Part shown: one piece after another, positions 17,276 through 24,980 of the stretch | Position numbering within the stretch: the stretch's first letter is position 1 | How the letters are laid out: every line of letters begins with the position of its first letter | DNA from: Gammaproteobacteria bacterium | GTDB lineage: Bacteria; Pseudomonadota; Gammaproteobacteria; Steroidobacterales; Rariloculaceae | Direction of reading: 5' to 3' | Length of the DNA: 64,000 nucleotides | Assembly: GCA_022826245.1 (NCBI GenBank) | Contig: JAJDVG010000031.1 | Location: forward strand, 52,565 to 116,564 | Translations under genes and position numbers: made by a program | The notes under the pieces: model-generated | Databases searched by the model: none | Told to the model about the DNA's origin: nothing | What the model saw: the letters and a program-made list of their open reading frames with translations, nothing else

Positions 17276-17674
17276 ATGACACTGGGTGGAAAGATACTGT
17301 TGATAATCGCCGCGCTGTCGCTGTTCGAAGCGACGGCGCTCGGCGCCTGGGCGGCTCACGGTCTCGATGCGCTGCTCGAGCCGCGGGCGCTCGAATCGTT
17401 CCGCACGGGCGTCGACTACCAGTTCTACCACGGCCTCGGCATCCTGGCCGTTGCCGCGCTCGGCGAGCGCTACGAACCGGCCCGGCAATTCAGGCTCGCC
17501 GGCTGGCTGTTCGCGGCCGGCACGGTGCTCTTTTCCGGGTCGATCTACGCGACGGCGCTCGGTGCGCCCGGCTGGCTCGGCAGCGCGGCGCCCGTTGGCG
17601 GCCTGTGCTTCATGGCGGGCTGGCTCGTGTGCGCTTACGGGGTCTGGCGCGCCGCGCCAATCGTGCTACGCTAA
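17276..17674 (+). CDS. DUF423 family small membrane protein (YgdD-like)
   Basis: The 132-aa protein has four predicted membrane segments: about 6-26, 45-62, 72-94 and 101-125. It carries the DUF423 landmarks GAWAAHGL near the N-terminus (GAFGAHGL in most members), a YHGLGIL helix and a GxLFSGSIY motif. The family (E. coli YgdD) sits in the inner membrane and has no established function. It lies 73 nt after the tRNA gene and 42 nt before the peroxiredoxin gene in the same direction. It is complete. Confidence 0.88.
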   Translation: MTLGGKILLIIAALSLFEATALGAWAAHGLDALLEPRALESFRTGVDYQFYHGLGILAVAALGERYEPARQFRLAGWLFAAGTVLFSGSIYATALGAPGWLGSAAPVGGLCFMAGWLVCAYGVWRAAPIVLR

Positions 17675-17716
17675 CCGACTTTTCGGCAAATCCACACAAC
17701 GAATCCTGGAGCAACG

Positions 17717-18376
17717 ATGTCACTACACATTGGCGACGACGCACCCGATTTCACGGCGAACACGACCGAAGGAACCATCGATTTCCACGAGTGGATCGGC
17801 GACGGCTGGGCGATCCTGTTCTCGCACCCGAAGGATTTCACGCCCGTGTGCACGACGGAACTCGGCTACATGGCGGGACTCAAGCCCGAGTTCGACAAGC
17901 GCAACTGCAAGATCATCGGGCTCAGCAACGATTCCGCCGACGACCACGTCGAGTGGTCGAAGGACATCGAGGAAACGCAGGGCCACGCGGTGAACTACCC
18001 GATCATCGACGGCAGCGACCTCGAGGTCGCGAAGCTGTACGACATGCTGCACCCCAACGCGAGCGGCCCGGCGAAGGAACGAACGGCCGCCGACAACGCG
18101 ACCGTGCGCTCGGTCTTCGTGATCGGTCCCGACAAGAAAATCAAGGCGACGCTGACCTACCCTATGAGCACGGGGCGCAACTTCGACGAGGTGCTGAGGC
18201 TGCTCGACTCGATTCAGCTCACGGCCAGGCACCAGGTCGCAACGCCCGTGAACTGGAACCAGGGTGAGGACGTCATCATCGTTCCGGCCGTGTCCAATGA
18301 AGCGGCGAAAGAGAAGTTCCCAGACGGCTGGGAGGCACCCAAGCCCTACATCAGGATCGTGCCGCAGCCCGATTAA
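17717..18376 (+). CDS. 1-Cys peroxiredoxin (Prx6 type)
   Basis: The 219-aa protein begins MSLHIGDDAPDFTANTTEGT. Its peroxidatic Cys45 sits in HPKDFTPVCTTELG, with Pro43 and the Thr-Thr-Glu following as in Prx6/AhpE-like 1-Cys enzymes. The C-terminal extension (PVNWNQGEDVIIVP...KPYIRIVPQPD) is the Prx6-specific dimerisation region. No resolving cysteine is evident in the usual 2-Cys place. It reduces hydrogen peroxide and alkyl hydroperoxides in the cytoplasm, using low-molecular thiols or a redoxin. Its stop codon overlaps the stop of the convergent ddl gene by 4 nt (18373-18376), so the two mRNAs are complementary at their 3' ends. Confidence 0.93.
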   Translation: MSLHIGDDAPDFTANTTEGTIDFHEWIGDGWAILFSHPKDFTPVCTTELGYMAGLKPEFDKRNCKIIGLSNDSADDHVEWSKDIEETQGHAVNYPIIDGSDLEVAKLYDMLHPNASGPAKERTAADNATVRSVFVIGPDKKIKATLTYPMSTGRNFDEVLRLLDSIQLTARHQVATPVNWNQGEDVIIVPAVSNEAAKEKFPDGWEAPKPYIRIVPQPD

Positions 18377-19380
18377 TCGTCGGTGCGAGTGCGGCGCCGC
18401 CCGAGTGCGGCCGCGCACAGCCGCTCGCAGAGTTCCGGAAACTCGATGCCCGAGGCCGTGGCGGCCTGCGGCAGCAGGCTGCCCGGACTGAGCCCCGGCA
18501 GCGTATTGGCTTCCAGGCACCAGAACCGCCCCTCCTCGTCCATGCGGAAGTCGACCCGACTGTAATCGTCGAGTTTGAGCGCGCGATGCACGTCGAGGCC
18601 GAGCGCCTGGATGCGCTCGGTCCGGGCCGCCGACAGGTCCGCCGGAAAGATTTCTTCGGCCGCGCCTGCCGTGTACTTCGCCGTATAGTCGAAGAGCGGC
18701 CCCGCGCCGGGCAGGATCTCGCCGACGGCCAGCGCCTTCCCCTCGAGAATGCTGACGGTCAACTCGCGACCCGGGATGTAGCGTTCGAACATGACCTCGG
18801 CGTCGAAGCGGGCCGCGAGCTCGGTCGCCCGCTCGAGTTCCCGCGCCGACTCGACCAACGTGAGGCCGACGGTCGAACCCTGGCCGTTCGGCTTGACGAT
18901 GAGCGGATAGCCGATGGCGGCCTCGACGGCGTCGGCCGCAGCGGGAGACATGAGCCAATCGGGGGTCGGCACGCCCGCGGCGCGCATCATTCGTTTGGCG
19001 ACATCCTTGTCCCAGGCGAGCGCGCTGCCGAGCCTGCCCGATCCCGTATAGGCGATGCCGGCCAGATCGAGCAGCGACTGGATCGTTCCGTTCTCGCCGC
19101 TGCCGCCGTGCAGCGCGAGGAAAACGATGTCCACTTCGTTCAGCCCCGATCGCGCTGCAATGTCCGCGAGGTCCGTTGCCGCGGCGCGCCCGGGCGGCAG
19201 GCGATCGATGCGGCTGGCGAACAGCTCGCGCTCGTCGGCCGGACCCAGTCTGCCGCGGCTCAGGTCGACCGCGACCACGTCGTGCCGGCGTTCGCGCAGC
19301 GCTTCGATGACCTTGGAGGCGCTCGCGGCCGAGACATCGCGCTCTTCGCTCGCGCCGCCGAAAAGTACGGCGACTCTCAC
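18373..19380 (-). CDS. ddl: D-alanine--D-alanine ligase
   Basis: The ATP-grasp enzyme joins two D-Ala residues for peptidoglycan precursor synthesis. Landmarks are AVLFGGASEERDVS at the N-terminus, ALHGGSGENGTIQ, YTGSGRLGSALAWDK, VKPNGQGSTVGL, VMFERYIPGRELTV, YSRVDFRMDE and EANTLPGLSPGS (metal ligands E, N). The length (335 aa) is slightly above E. coli DdlB (306). I chose the GTG at 19380 because GGAAG lies about 8 nt upstream and MRVAVLFGG fits the family; an ATG at 19410 is in frame but has no ribosome-binding site. It stands alone, outside any mur/fts cluster, so it may be the DdlA-like housekeeping copy. It converges on the peroxiredoxin gene. Confidence 0.92.
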   Translation of the reverse strand: MRVAVLFGGASEERDVSAASASKVIEALRERRHDVVAVDLSRGRLGPADERELFASRIDRLPPGRAAATDLADIAARSGLNEVDIVFLALHGGSGENGTIQSLLDLAGIAYTGSGRLGSALAWDKDVAKRMMRAAGVPTPDWLMSPAAADAVEAAIGYPLIVKPNGQGSTVGLTLVESARELERATELAARFDAEVMFERYIPGRELTVSILEGKALAVGEILPGAGPLFDYTAKYTAGAAEEIFPADLSAARTERIQALGLDVHRALKLDDYSRVDFRMDEEGRFWCLEANTLPGLSPGSLLPQAATASGIEFPELCERLCAAALGRRRTRTDD

Positions 19381-19485
19381 GGGGATGCTTCCGGGGAATG
19401 GCGGCGCCATTTCAGGCGAAACAAGCGCGGCGCCTTGCTCGCGCGTACAGGTCCGCCGAGCTGTCCGCTGCTGCGCGCTGTGCGC

Positions 19486-22400
19486 CTATTCCACATCGTG
19501 AGCGACGTCAAACCACCGCCACGCCACAGCCAGGATGCCGGCAGTTGCAAGCAACGCCCCGAGCAGCACCCCGGTGTACGCGCCCTGCAGCCCGGTCGCG
19601 GCGACGGGCGGCAGCGACAACGCGGCCGCGGCCGGCACGACGAGCAACGGATAGGCGCGCAGGATGGTGAAGTAGCTTGCCAGCAAGACAGCGCCGGCGA
19701 CGGCGCCCTTGAGCCACCAGGACATGACGTCGTCCGGCGCAGGGCCCGGAGCCAGCAGCAAGCCGATGAGGAAGAGGCCCGCCGCCGCGGGAATGCGGCG
19801 GCGCGTCCCGTTTGCCGTGAACGCGTTGGCCGACCTGACGATCAGCAGGGCTGCGAGCGTGAGCACGACAAAACGCTGAACGGGCGCGAACGCCGTCGCA
19901 AGCCACGGAAGAGCGGTCGAAGCAAAACTGAAGTTCGACCACGGCGGTACGGGACTTGCCGAGAACGAGCCCGCGAGCGCGAGTGCGCCGAGCGATCCGA
20001 ACCCGAGCGCCAGACCGCCAAGGACCAGTGGCGTTCTGCCTTGCTGCGGCGGCCCCGAGACCGAGCCTTGCACATGTCCCGCGACCAGCCCCAGCACGGC
20101 CGCCGAAATGAGTACTCCAACGGCGCTGGACGCGAGCAGCACGCCGAGCTGCAGCGGCAGCGGCTGGGCCGTCGACAGACTGTTCCATATCGTCGGCAGG
20201 TTGTTTGCCAGGCCAATCCCCTGCAAGACCAGCATGAGCCCGCCGACCGCAAGTGCCGCGCGCAGGCTGGCCCGTCCGCGAGCGAAACCGATCACTCCGG
20301 CGACCGCTCCCGCAAAGAGCAGCGCAAGGAGCACGATGTTCGACGCCGTGGCGGCTATTGCAACCGAGTTGCGACGCTGATTGTCGTCGCGCTGCCATTG
20401 TTCGGGCACGAACAGGAAACGGCGCGTATCGACAACTTCGTCTCCGGCGACCTGGACCTCCACACGGGCCTCGCCGCCCGCGAGATCGTCAGGCGATTCG
20501 TCGCGGAAGGTGAAATACCAGTCGGTACGCGCGGGCAGGCGCTCCGACCGCGCCGAAACCTCGCCCGGAGCAGACCCCGGGTCGAGCCCCGCCAGCGCCT
20601 CGCGCGCGATCTCGCGCGCGGCCGCCTCTTCGAGCGATGCGCCGGCCGTGCTCTCGGCGAGCCGGTGCTGGAACCGCTCGACGGTTCCGTTGCCGTTGAT
20701 CCACACGACGTATTCTTCGGCGCGCTCGGCCACATCGCCCTCGAAGCGTGCGTAACGCACGCGCCAGGAGAGGGTCGACAGATACGGACGCAGCACCGCG
20801 CGGAACGCCTCCGGACCCGCTTCGTTCCACACGAAACGATGTTGTGGGCCGACACCGCCGGCGAAGATTGCCGATTCCCGCCAATCGGCCGGATTGGCGC
20901 CGCTGGCGGAGAGCGCCTCGCGGGCGACCTCGACGGCCGCGCCCCGGCTGATGCCGATCGGCGGCGACTCGACGGGCTTCACGCTCACGTACGCCCAAAA
21001 CGCGAGACCGGCCACTGCGATGGCTACCGAAACCGGAACCCGCGGCAACGCGGCCGCCGTGACTGGCGCGGCTTGCGCCGCTGCCCTGGTCGGCGTGCGG
21101 TCCATCGGTTGCCATGCGGCGTTGTACAAGCGCGCGGGCGCCTCGATCCACGCGCCGCCGCGAACGCGCGCCGCGAGCACTACCCAGACCGGTACGAGAA
21201 ACAACAGTAAGAAAAGGCCCTGATCGATCCACGCTCCCGCTGCCGTGGAGAGAAACAGCGGCATCGAGAACAGCACCGCGTCGTACGCGAAGTGCATGAC
21301 GATGGCCGGCAACAACCCGAATCGCAGGTAGAGCAATCCGAACACGATCGAGGGAAGGATGAGTTCAACGACCCGCGCGTACGCGGGCTGGGCCGGATAA
21401 TTGGCGTGCCCGGCGCCGAAGACGAGAATCTGCACGACGAAGGCTGCGGCGATCCACGCGCGGCGATGTCCGAAGCGTTCACCGAGGAGCGCAGCGCCGG
21501 CCAGCGGAACGGCCCGGAACAGGCACTCCTCCCAGAACCCGGCCTGCAGCGAGATCGCCAGCGGATTGAACCACGGCAGCACGGTCGCGACGGAGTCCGG
21601 CTGGTAGAGCGTATCCGACGGCGACCACCAGCCGAGCTGCGTACTGCTGAACCAGTAGAACGCCACGACAAAGGCGAGCATTGCGCCTACGGCAAGATAG
21701 CCCCCGGCGGTCTGGCCGACGATCGGCCACGAGCGGGCGCCGTCGCGCGACCAGCATTGCCACAACTGCGCGTGCTGCGGAAACGCCCGCCGCGACAGGC
21801 TCTCGGCAGCCATGAACGACAGCGTGAAGAGGACTGCCAGCAGCGCCGTGGAACCGATGAGCGCCACGATCTGCTGAATCGCGAAGCTCGACTCCGATAC
21901 GGAGGTGTTGTAGTTCATCCAGATCAGCGGCCAGCTATTGAACCCGGCCAGCGCCTGGAGGACGGCAATGCCCACCCCGAAGACGAGCGCCATGCGCCAC
22001 AGCACCCGGCGCTGCCGGAGCAGCACGAACAGGCCCACGACCGCGCCGCCGCCGTAGAGCAGGGCCATGGCAAGCGTCGCCCCGCTCGCGATGCCGTTGT
22101 TGGCCGAGCGCATTTCCTCGTAGCGGCGATCGAATCCCTCCGGAATCTGTATGAAATGAGCAAGCGCGGTCGGGCGGTCCCCGCTGACCACGAGGCTCAG
22201 GCGGAAGCGCCCCACGCCGGCCTGGCGGTCGCCGAGCTCATAGACGAACGTGTGATCGACACGCCCGCTCGGCTGCTCCGTGCGCGACGACTCGACCAGT
22301 TCATACGCCGCAAGGTCCACGTTCCAGGGTGCGCCTGCGCCGTCCTCGGCGATCGCCCGCGCGGCATCGGCGTCGAGCGCCGCGCCGGGCGCGTCTTCCG

Positions 22401-22833
22401 GGAGCCGTTCGCGATAGCCGTAGGGCGTCCCGTCAGGCAGGAACCGGACCTCGAGTTCGCGAGCGTCGTTTTCGCGGAAATGGCGCACGACCCACAGGTA
22501 GGGGTAATACGGCCCCTCGTTTATCAGGGCGGCGAACGCCTCCCGGCCCCCACCCTCGAGTTCGACGAAGCTGCGCGAACGATCGTCGACGCGGAAACTC
22601 GCGGCCTGTCGAAACGCGTCCGGCCCCCAATCGAAGCTCTCCGCGAGCCGCCGGGCTTCGCTCAACGCAGTGACGCGATCCATGCGAAGCTCGAGATCGA
22701 CGAGGGAAAACGCGCGCTCGAAGTTGGCGAAGGCGAAGAGCGCGCAGCCGAGGGAAACGGCGCTCAGCACGGCCCAGAAGACGGGGCTTGCGAAGCGGGA
22801 TTTGCTGTGCTGTTCCGGCGCTGAAGAGGTCAT
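19486..22833 (-). CDS. Very large CPBP-family intramembrane protease with duplicated flanking modules
   Basis: The 1115-aa protein has the CPBP (CAAX protease/Abi, Rce1-like) active-site motifs in its centre: EECLFR (435-440), a His in GAGHANYP (476) and HFAYDAVLF (514). These form the glutamate/histidine metal site in the membrane. On each side lies a similar unit: a soluble domain of about 200 residues followed by a membrane bundle. The N-terminal unit starts after one TM (about 50-245), then AMALLYGGGAVVGLF and GVGIAVLQALAGFNSWPLIW. The C-terminal unit (about 640-850) is followed by VLLALLFAGAVAGVIGF and VGGLMLVLQGIGLANNLPTI. ATG 22833 (MTSSAPEQ) is used. Substrate and role are unknown. 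It is divergent from the lipase-like gene. Confidence 0.82.
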   Translation of the reverse strand: MTSSAPEQHSKSRFASPVFWAVLSAVSLGCALFAFANFERAFSLVDLELRMDRVTALSEARRLAESFDWGPDAFRQAASFRVDDRSRSFVELEGGGREAFAALINEGPYYPYLWVVRHFRENDARELEVRFLPDGTPYGYRERLPEDAPGAALDADAARAIAEDGAGAPWNVDLAAYELVESSRTEQPSGRVDHTFVYELGDRQAGVGRFRLSLVVSGDRPTALAHFIQIPEGFDRRYEEMRSANNGIASGATLAMALLYGGGAVVGLFVLLRQRRVLWRMALVFGVGIAVLQALAGFNSWPLIWMNYNTSVSESSFAIQQIVALIGSTALLAVLFTLSFMAAESLSRRAFPQHAQLWQCWSRDGARSWPIVGQTAGGYLAVGAMLAFVVAFYWFSSTQLGWWSPSDTLYQPDSVATVLPWFNPLAISLQAGFWEECLFRAVPLAGAALLGERFGHRRAWIAAAFVVQILVFGAGHANYPAQPAYARVVELILPSIVFGLLYLRFGLLPAIVMHFAYDAVLFSMPLFLSTAAGAWIDQGLFLLLFLVPVWVVLAARVRGGAWIEAPARLYNAAWQPMDRTPTRAAAQAAPVTAAALPRVPVSVAIAVAGLAFWAYVSVKPVESPPIGISRGAAVEVAREALSASGANPADWRESAIFAGGVGPQHRFVWNEAGPEAFRAVLRPYLSTLSWRVRYARFEGDVAERAEEYVVWINGNGTVERFQHRLAESTAGASLEEAAAREIAREALAGLDPGSAPGEVSARSERLPARTDWYFTFRDESPDDLAGGEARVEVQVAGDEVVDTRRFLFVPEQWQRDDNQRRNSVAIAATASNIVLLALLFAGAVAGVIGFARGRASLRAALAVGGLMLVLQGIGLANNLPTIWNSLSTAQPLPLQLGVLLASSAVGVLISAAVLGLVAGHVQGSVSGPPQQGRTPLVLGGLALGFGSLGALALAGSFSASPVPPWSNFSFASTALPWLATAFAPVQRFVVLTLAALLIVRSANAFTANGTRRRIPAAAGLFLIGLLLAPGPAPDDVMSWWLKGAVAGAVLLASYFTILRAYPLLVVPAAAALSLPPVAATGLQGAYTGVLLGALLATAGILAVAWRWFDVAHDVE

Positions 22834-22922
22834 GGGCGAACGTTCACGATAGTCCGTCAGGGATTGACCGCGCAATCATAACTGACCGGTATCCGGGCCG
22901 CTGCCGGCGATTTGTTCCGGGC

Positions 22923-22928
22923 TATAAT
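22923..22928 (+). promoter_or_regulatory. Candidate -10 box of the lipoprotein/TonB-receptor operon
   Basis: A perfect TATAAT at 22923-22928 lies in the divergent gap, predicting a transcription start near 22934 and a leader of about 67 nt before ATG 23001. No good TTGACA is found 16-18 bases upstream, so the promoter may need an activator or be weak. This is a motif-only call. Confidence 0.35.
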
Positions 22929-23000
22929 TCTCCATCGGATCGCCGCCTCGGGTGGGCGCCGCAATAAACCAACGCCGCAGGGACGCCGCGAAAGCACGCA

Positions 23001-24980
23001 ATGAACAGAGGCTTACTCGCCGCTTTCACGCTCACCTCGTTGGCGCTCGTTGCCGGTTGCGAGAGCGGTTCGTCGACGGGGCCGGAACCGATCGATTTCG
23101 AACCCGCCGCGCCGCCGGCCGGCGAAGGGTTCGTCGCGCTGTACGCTCCGCCGGTCGACATCGGGCCGTATCCGAACGACATCTACAACCTGCCCGGCCA
23201 GACGCTGAGCGTGCCGGTCAAGTTCACGAGCCCGCTCGCCCGCGCCCTGAATACGCTCGACGGGTTCTCGACGACGGCGACGATCTCCGCGCCGTTCAAC
23301 GCGGCAATCGATCCGGCGACGCTCGTGCCGTTCAATCCGCTTGCGACACCGGGCGGCGGGGAGTCCGTCTTCGTTCTGGATGCGACCAACGGCGTGCCGC
23401 TGGTTCCGGGCGTTCACTACGAACTCGGGATATCCGCCGCCGCCGGAACGGCCGGGGCCATCCTCGAATTCACGCCATTGCGGCCGCTGCAGCCGGCGAC
23501 CACCTACGCATTCATTCTCACGAGCGGAATCAGGAGCACGGCCGGCGTTGCGGCGTCCGCCGATACCGTGTTCGGGTTGGTCCGCGACGCACATCTTGCC
23601 GGCGTCATGACCGGCAACCCCGGGCTCGACGCCCTGCTGCCGGCGGTCGGACCTTTGATCGACGCGGCCGTCGGCCTGCTGGGCTTGCCCGGCAGCGCCA
23701 TCGTCAGTGCCTGGAGCGTGTCCACGCAGACAACGACGGAGCTCTTCGAGCGTCTCGACGCGGCGACGGTCCCGCGAGCCATAGGCGCCGTAACGACCCG
23801 TACCGACACGGGCAAGCTCGGCCTGGGCTTGCCCGGACTCGCGGACATCCATGCCGGCTTCCTCGAAATTCCCTATTTCGGCAGCCGGTCAGCCCCGCTC
23901 GACGGCGTCTGGATCGTCCCGCCGCCAAGCGCGGACGAGCCTGCTCCCCTGCCCCTCGGAGAGCCGTTGAGAATCCCGCTGCTCGCGACGGTTCCGAATG
24001 CACGAAGCCAAAAGACGAAACCGGACGGCGGCTGGCCCGTTGCCGTGATCCAGCATGGCATCACGCGCGACAGGACCGTCATGCTCGCGATGGCCGACGT
24101 GTTCGCCGAGGACGGATTCGCCGTCGTGGCGATCGACCTGCCGCTGCACGGCGTCACCGACAGCAACAACCCGTTTTACAACGCGCCGGGCAACCCGTTC
24201 GGGACGACGGAGCGGCACTTCGGCCTCGACAACGTCGGCCAGCTCGGCGACTACAGGCCGGACGGCGCGATCGACGACGGCTGGCAGATCCTGAACCTCA
24301 ACAACCCGTTGAACGCCAGGGACAACGGCCGGCAGGCGGTTGCCGACCTGATCCAGCTCGTGCGCTCGCTGCCCAACCTCGACCTCGACGCGGACGGCGC
24401 AGGCGACATCGACGGCAACCGCATCCACTTCGTCGCCGTCTCGCTCGGCAGCATCTTCGCCACGGCCTTCGTGGCCGTGAACGACGACATTCGCACGGCA
24501 ACCCTGGTCAGCCCGGGCGGACCGTATACGCAATTCCTGTACGATCCGGCCGCCGTCGATTTCGGCCTGCCGATCCGCCGCGCGATCGAAGCGCAGGGGC
24601 TCGCCTTCGGCACGCTCGGTTTCGACAACTTCGCGCGCGACCTGCAGACCATTCTCGATCCCATCGACCCGATGAATTACGGCGCCGCGGCGGCGGTCAA
24701 CCATCCGATCCATGTGATCGGGGTACTTTCGGACATGGCGGTGCCCGCCAGGTTGACCGACAATCTCGCGCGGGTCATGGGCCTGCGCGACATCAGCGAG
24801 ACGGCGGTCGACGCGGCGGGCGTGCGCGGGATCGTGAGATACACGGCCGGCGGCCACTCGTCGATCTTCAATCCGTTCATCGACCGCGCCGTGACCGAGG
24901 AGATGCAGGTACAGACGGTGAATTTCGCAGCGAGCAACGGTACGTGGATCCCGATCGGCATCCCGGAGATCGTGCAATGA
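23001..24980 (+). CDS. Lipoprotein alpha/beta hydrolase, VolA/Pla-1-like extracellular lipase
   Basis: The 659-aa protein has a lipoprotein signal peptide with lipobox LVAGC (Cys20). An N-terminal region (about 45-190) has a beta-rich, Ig-like Big_5 pattern (FTSPLA...ATISAPFNAAIDPATL...TTYAFILTSGI). The alpha/beta hydrolase part follows, with WPVAVIQHGITRDRTVML, the lid-like HGVTDSNNPFYNAPGN, the nucleophile Ser481 in VAVSLGS, and His619 in AGGHSSIFNP as probable triad members. The architecture recalls Vibrio VolA, a surface-exposed lysophosphatidylcholine lipase. Residue D in GVLSDMAVP could complete the triad. Its TGA overlaps the ATG of the next TonB-receptor gene (ATGA), so translation is coupled and joint use of lipid substrate is likely. 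Substrate is inferred. Confidence 0.78.
   Translation: MNRGLLAAFTLTSLALVAGCESGSSTGPEPIDFEPAAPPAGEGFVALYAPPVDIGPYPNDIYNLPGQTLSVPVKFTSPLARALNTLDGFSTTATISAPFNAAIDPATLVPFNPLATPGGGESVFVLDATNGVPLVPGVHYELGISAAAGTAGAILEFTPLRPLQPATTYAFILTSGIRSTAGVAASADTVFGLVRDAHLAGVMTGNPGLDALLPAVGPLIDAAVGLLGLPGSAIVSAWSVSTQTTTELFERLDAATVPRAIGAVTTRTDTGKLGLGLPGLADIHAGFLEIPYFGSRSAPLDGVWIVPPPSADEPAPLPLGEPLRIPLLATVPNARSQKTKPDGGWPVAVIQHGITRDRTVMLAMADVFAEDGFAVVAIDLPLHGVTDSNNPFYNAPGNPFGTTERHFGLDNVGQLGDYRPDGAIDDGWQILNLNNPLNARDNGRQAVADLIQLVRSLPNLDLDADGAGDIDGNRIHFVAVSLGSIFATAFVAVNDDIRTATLVSPGGPYTQFLYDPAAVDFGLPIRRAIEAQGLAFGTLGFDNFARDLQTILDPIDPMNYGAAAAVNHPIHVIGVLSDMAVPARLTDNLARVMGLRDISETAVDAAGVRGIVRYTAGGHSSIFNPFIDRAVTEEMQVQTVNFAASNGTWIPIGIPEIVQ

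Noticed and set aside
22952..24976. A long upstream extension of the second TonB receptor across the lipase gene
   Set aside because: The extension is Arg-rich and in another frame over the lipoprotein hydrolase, which has a lipobox, nucleophile and good motifs. The receptor is better started at 24977.
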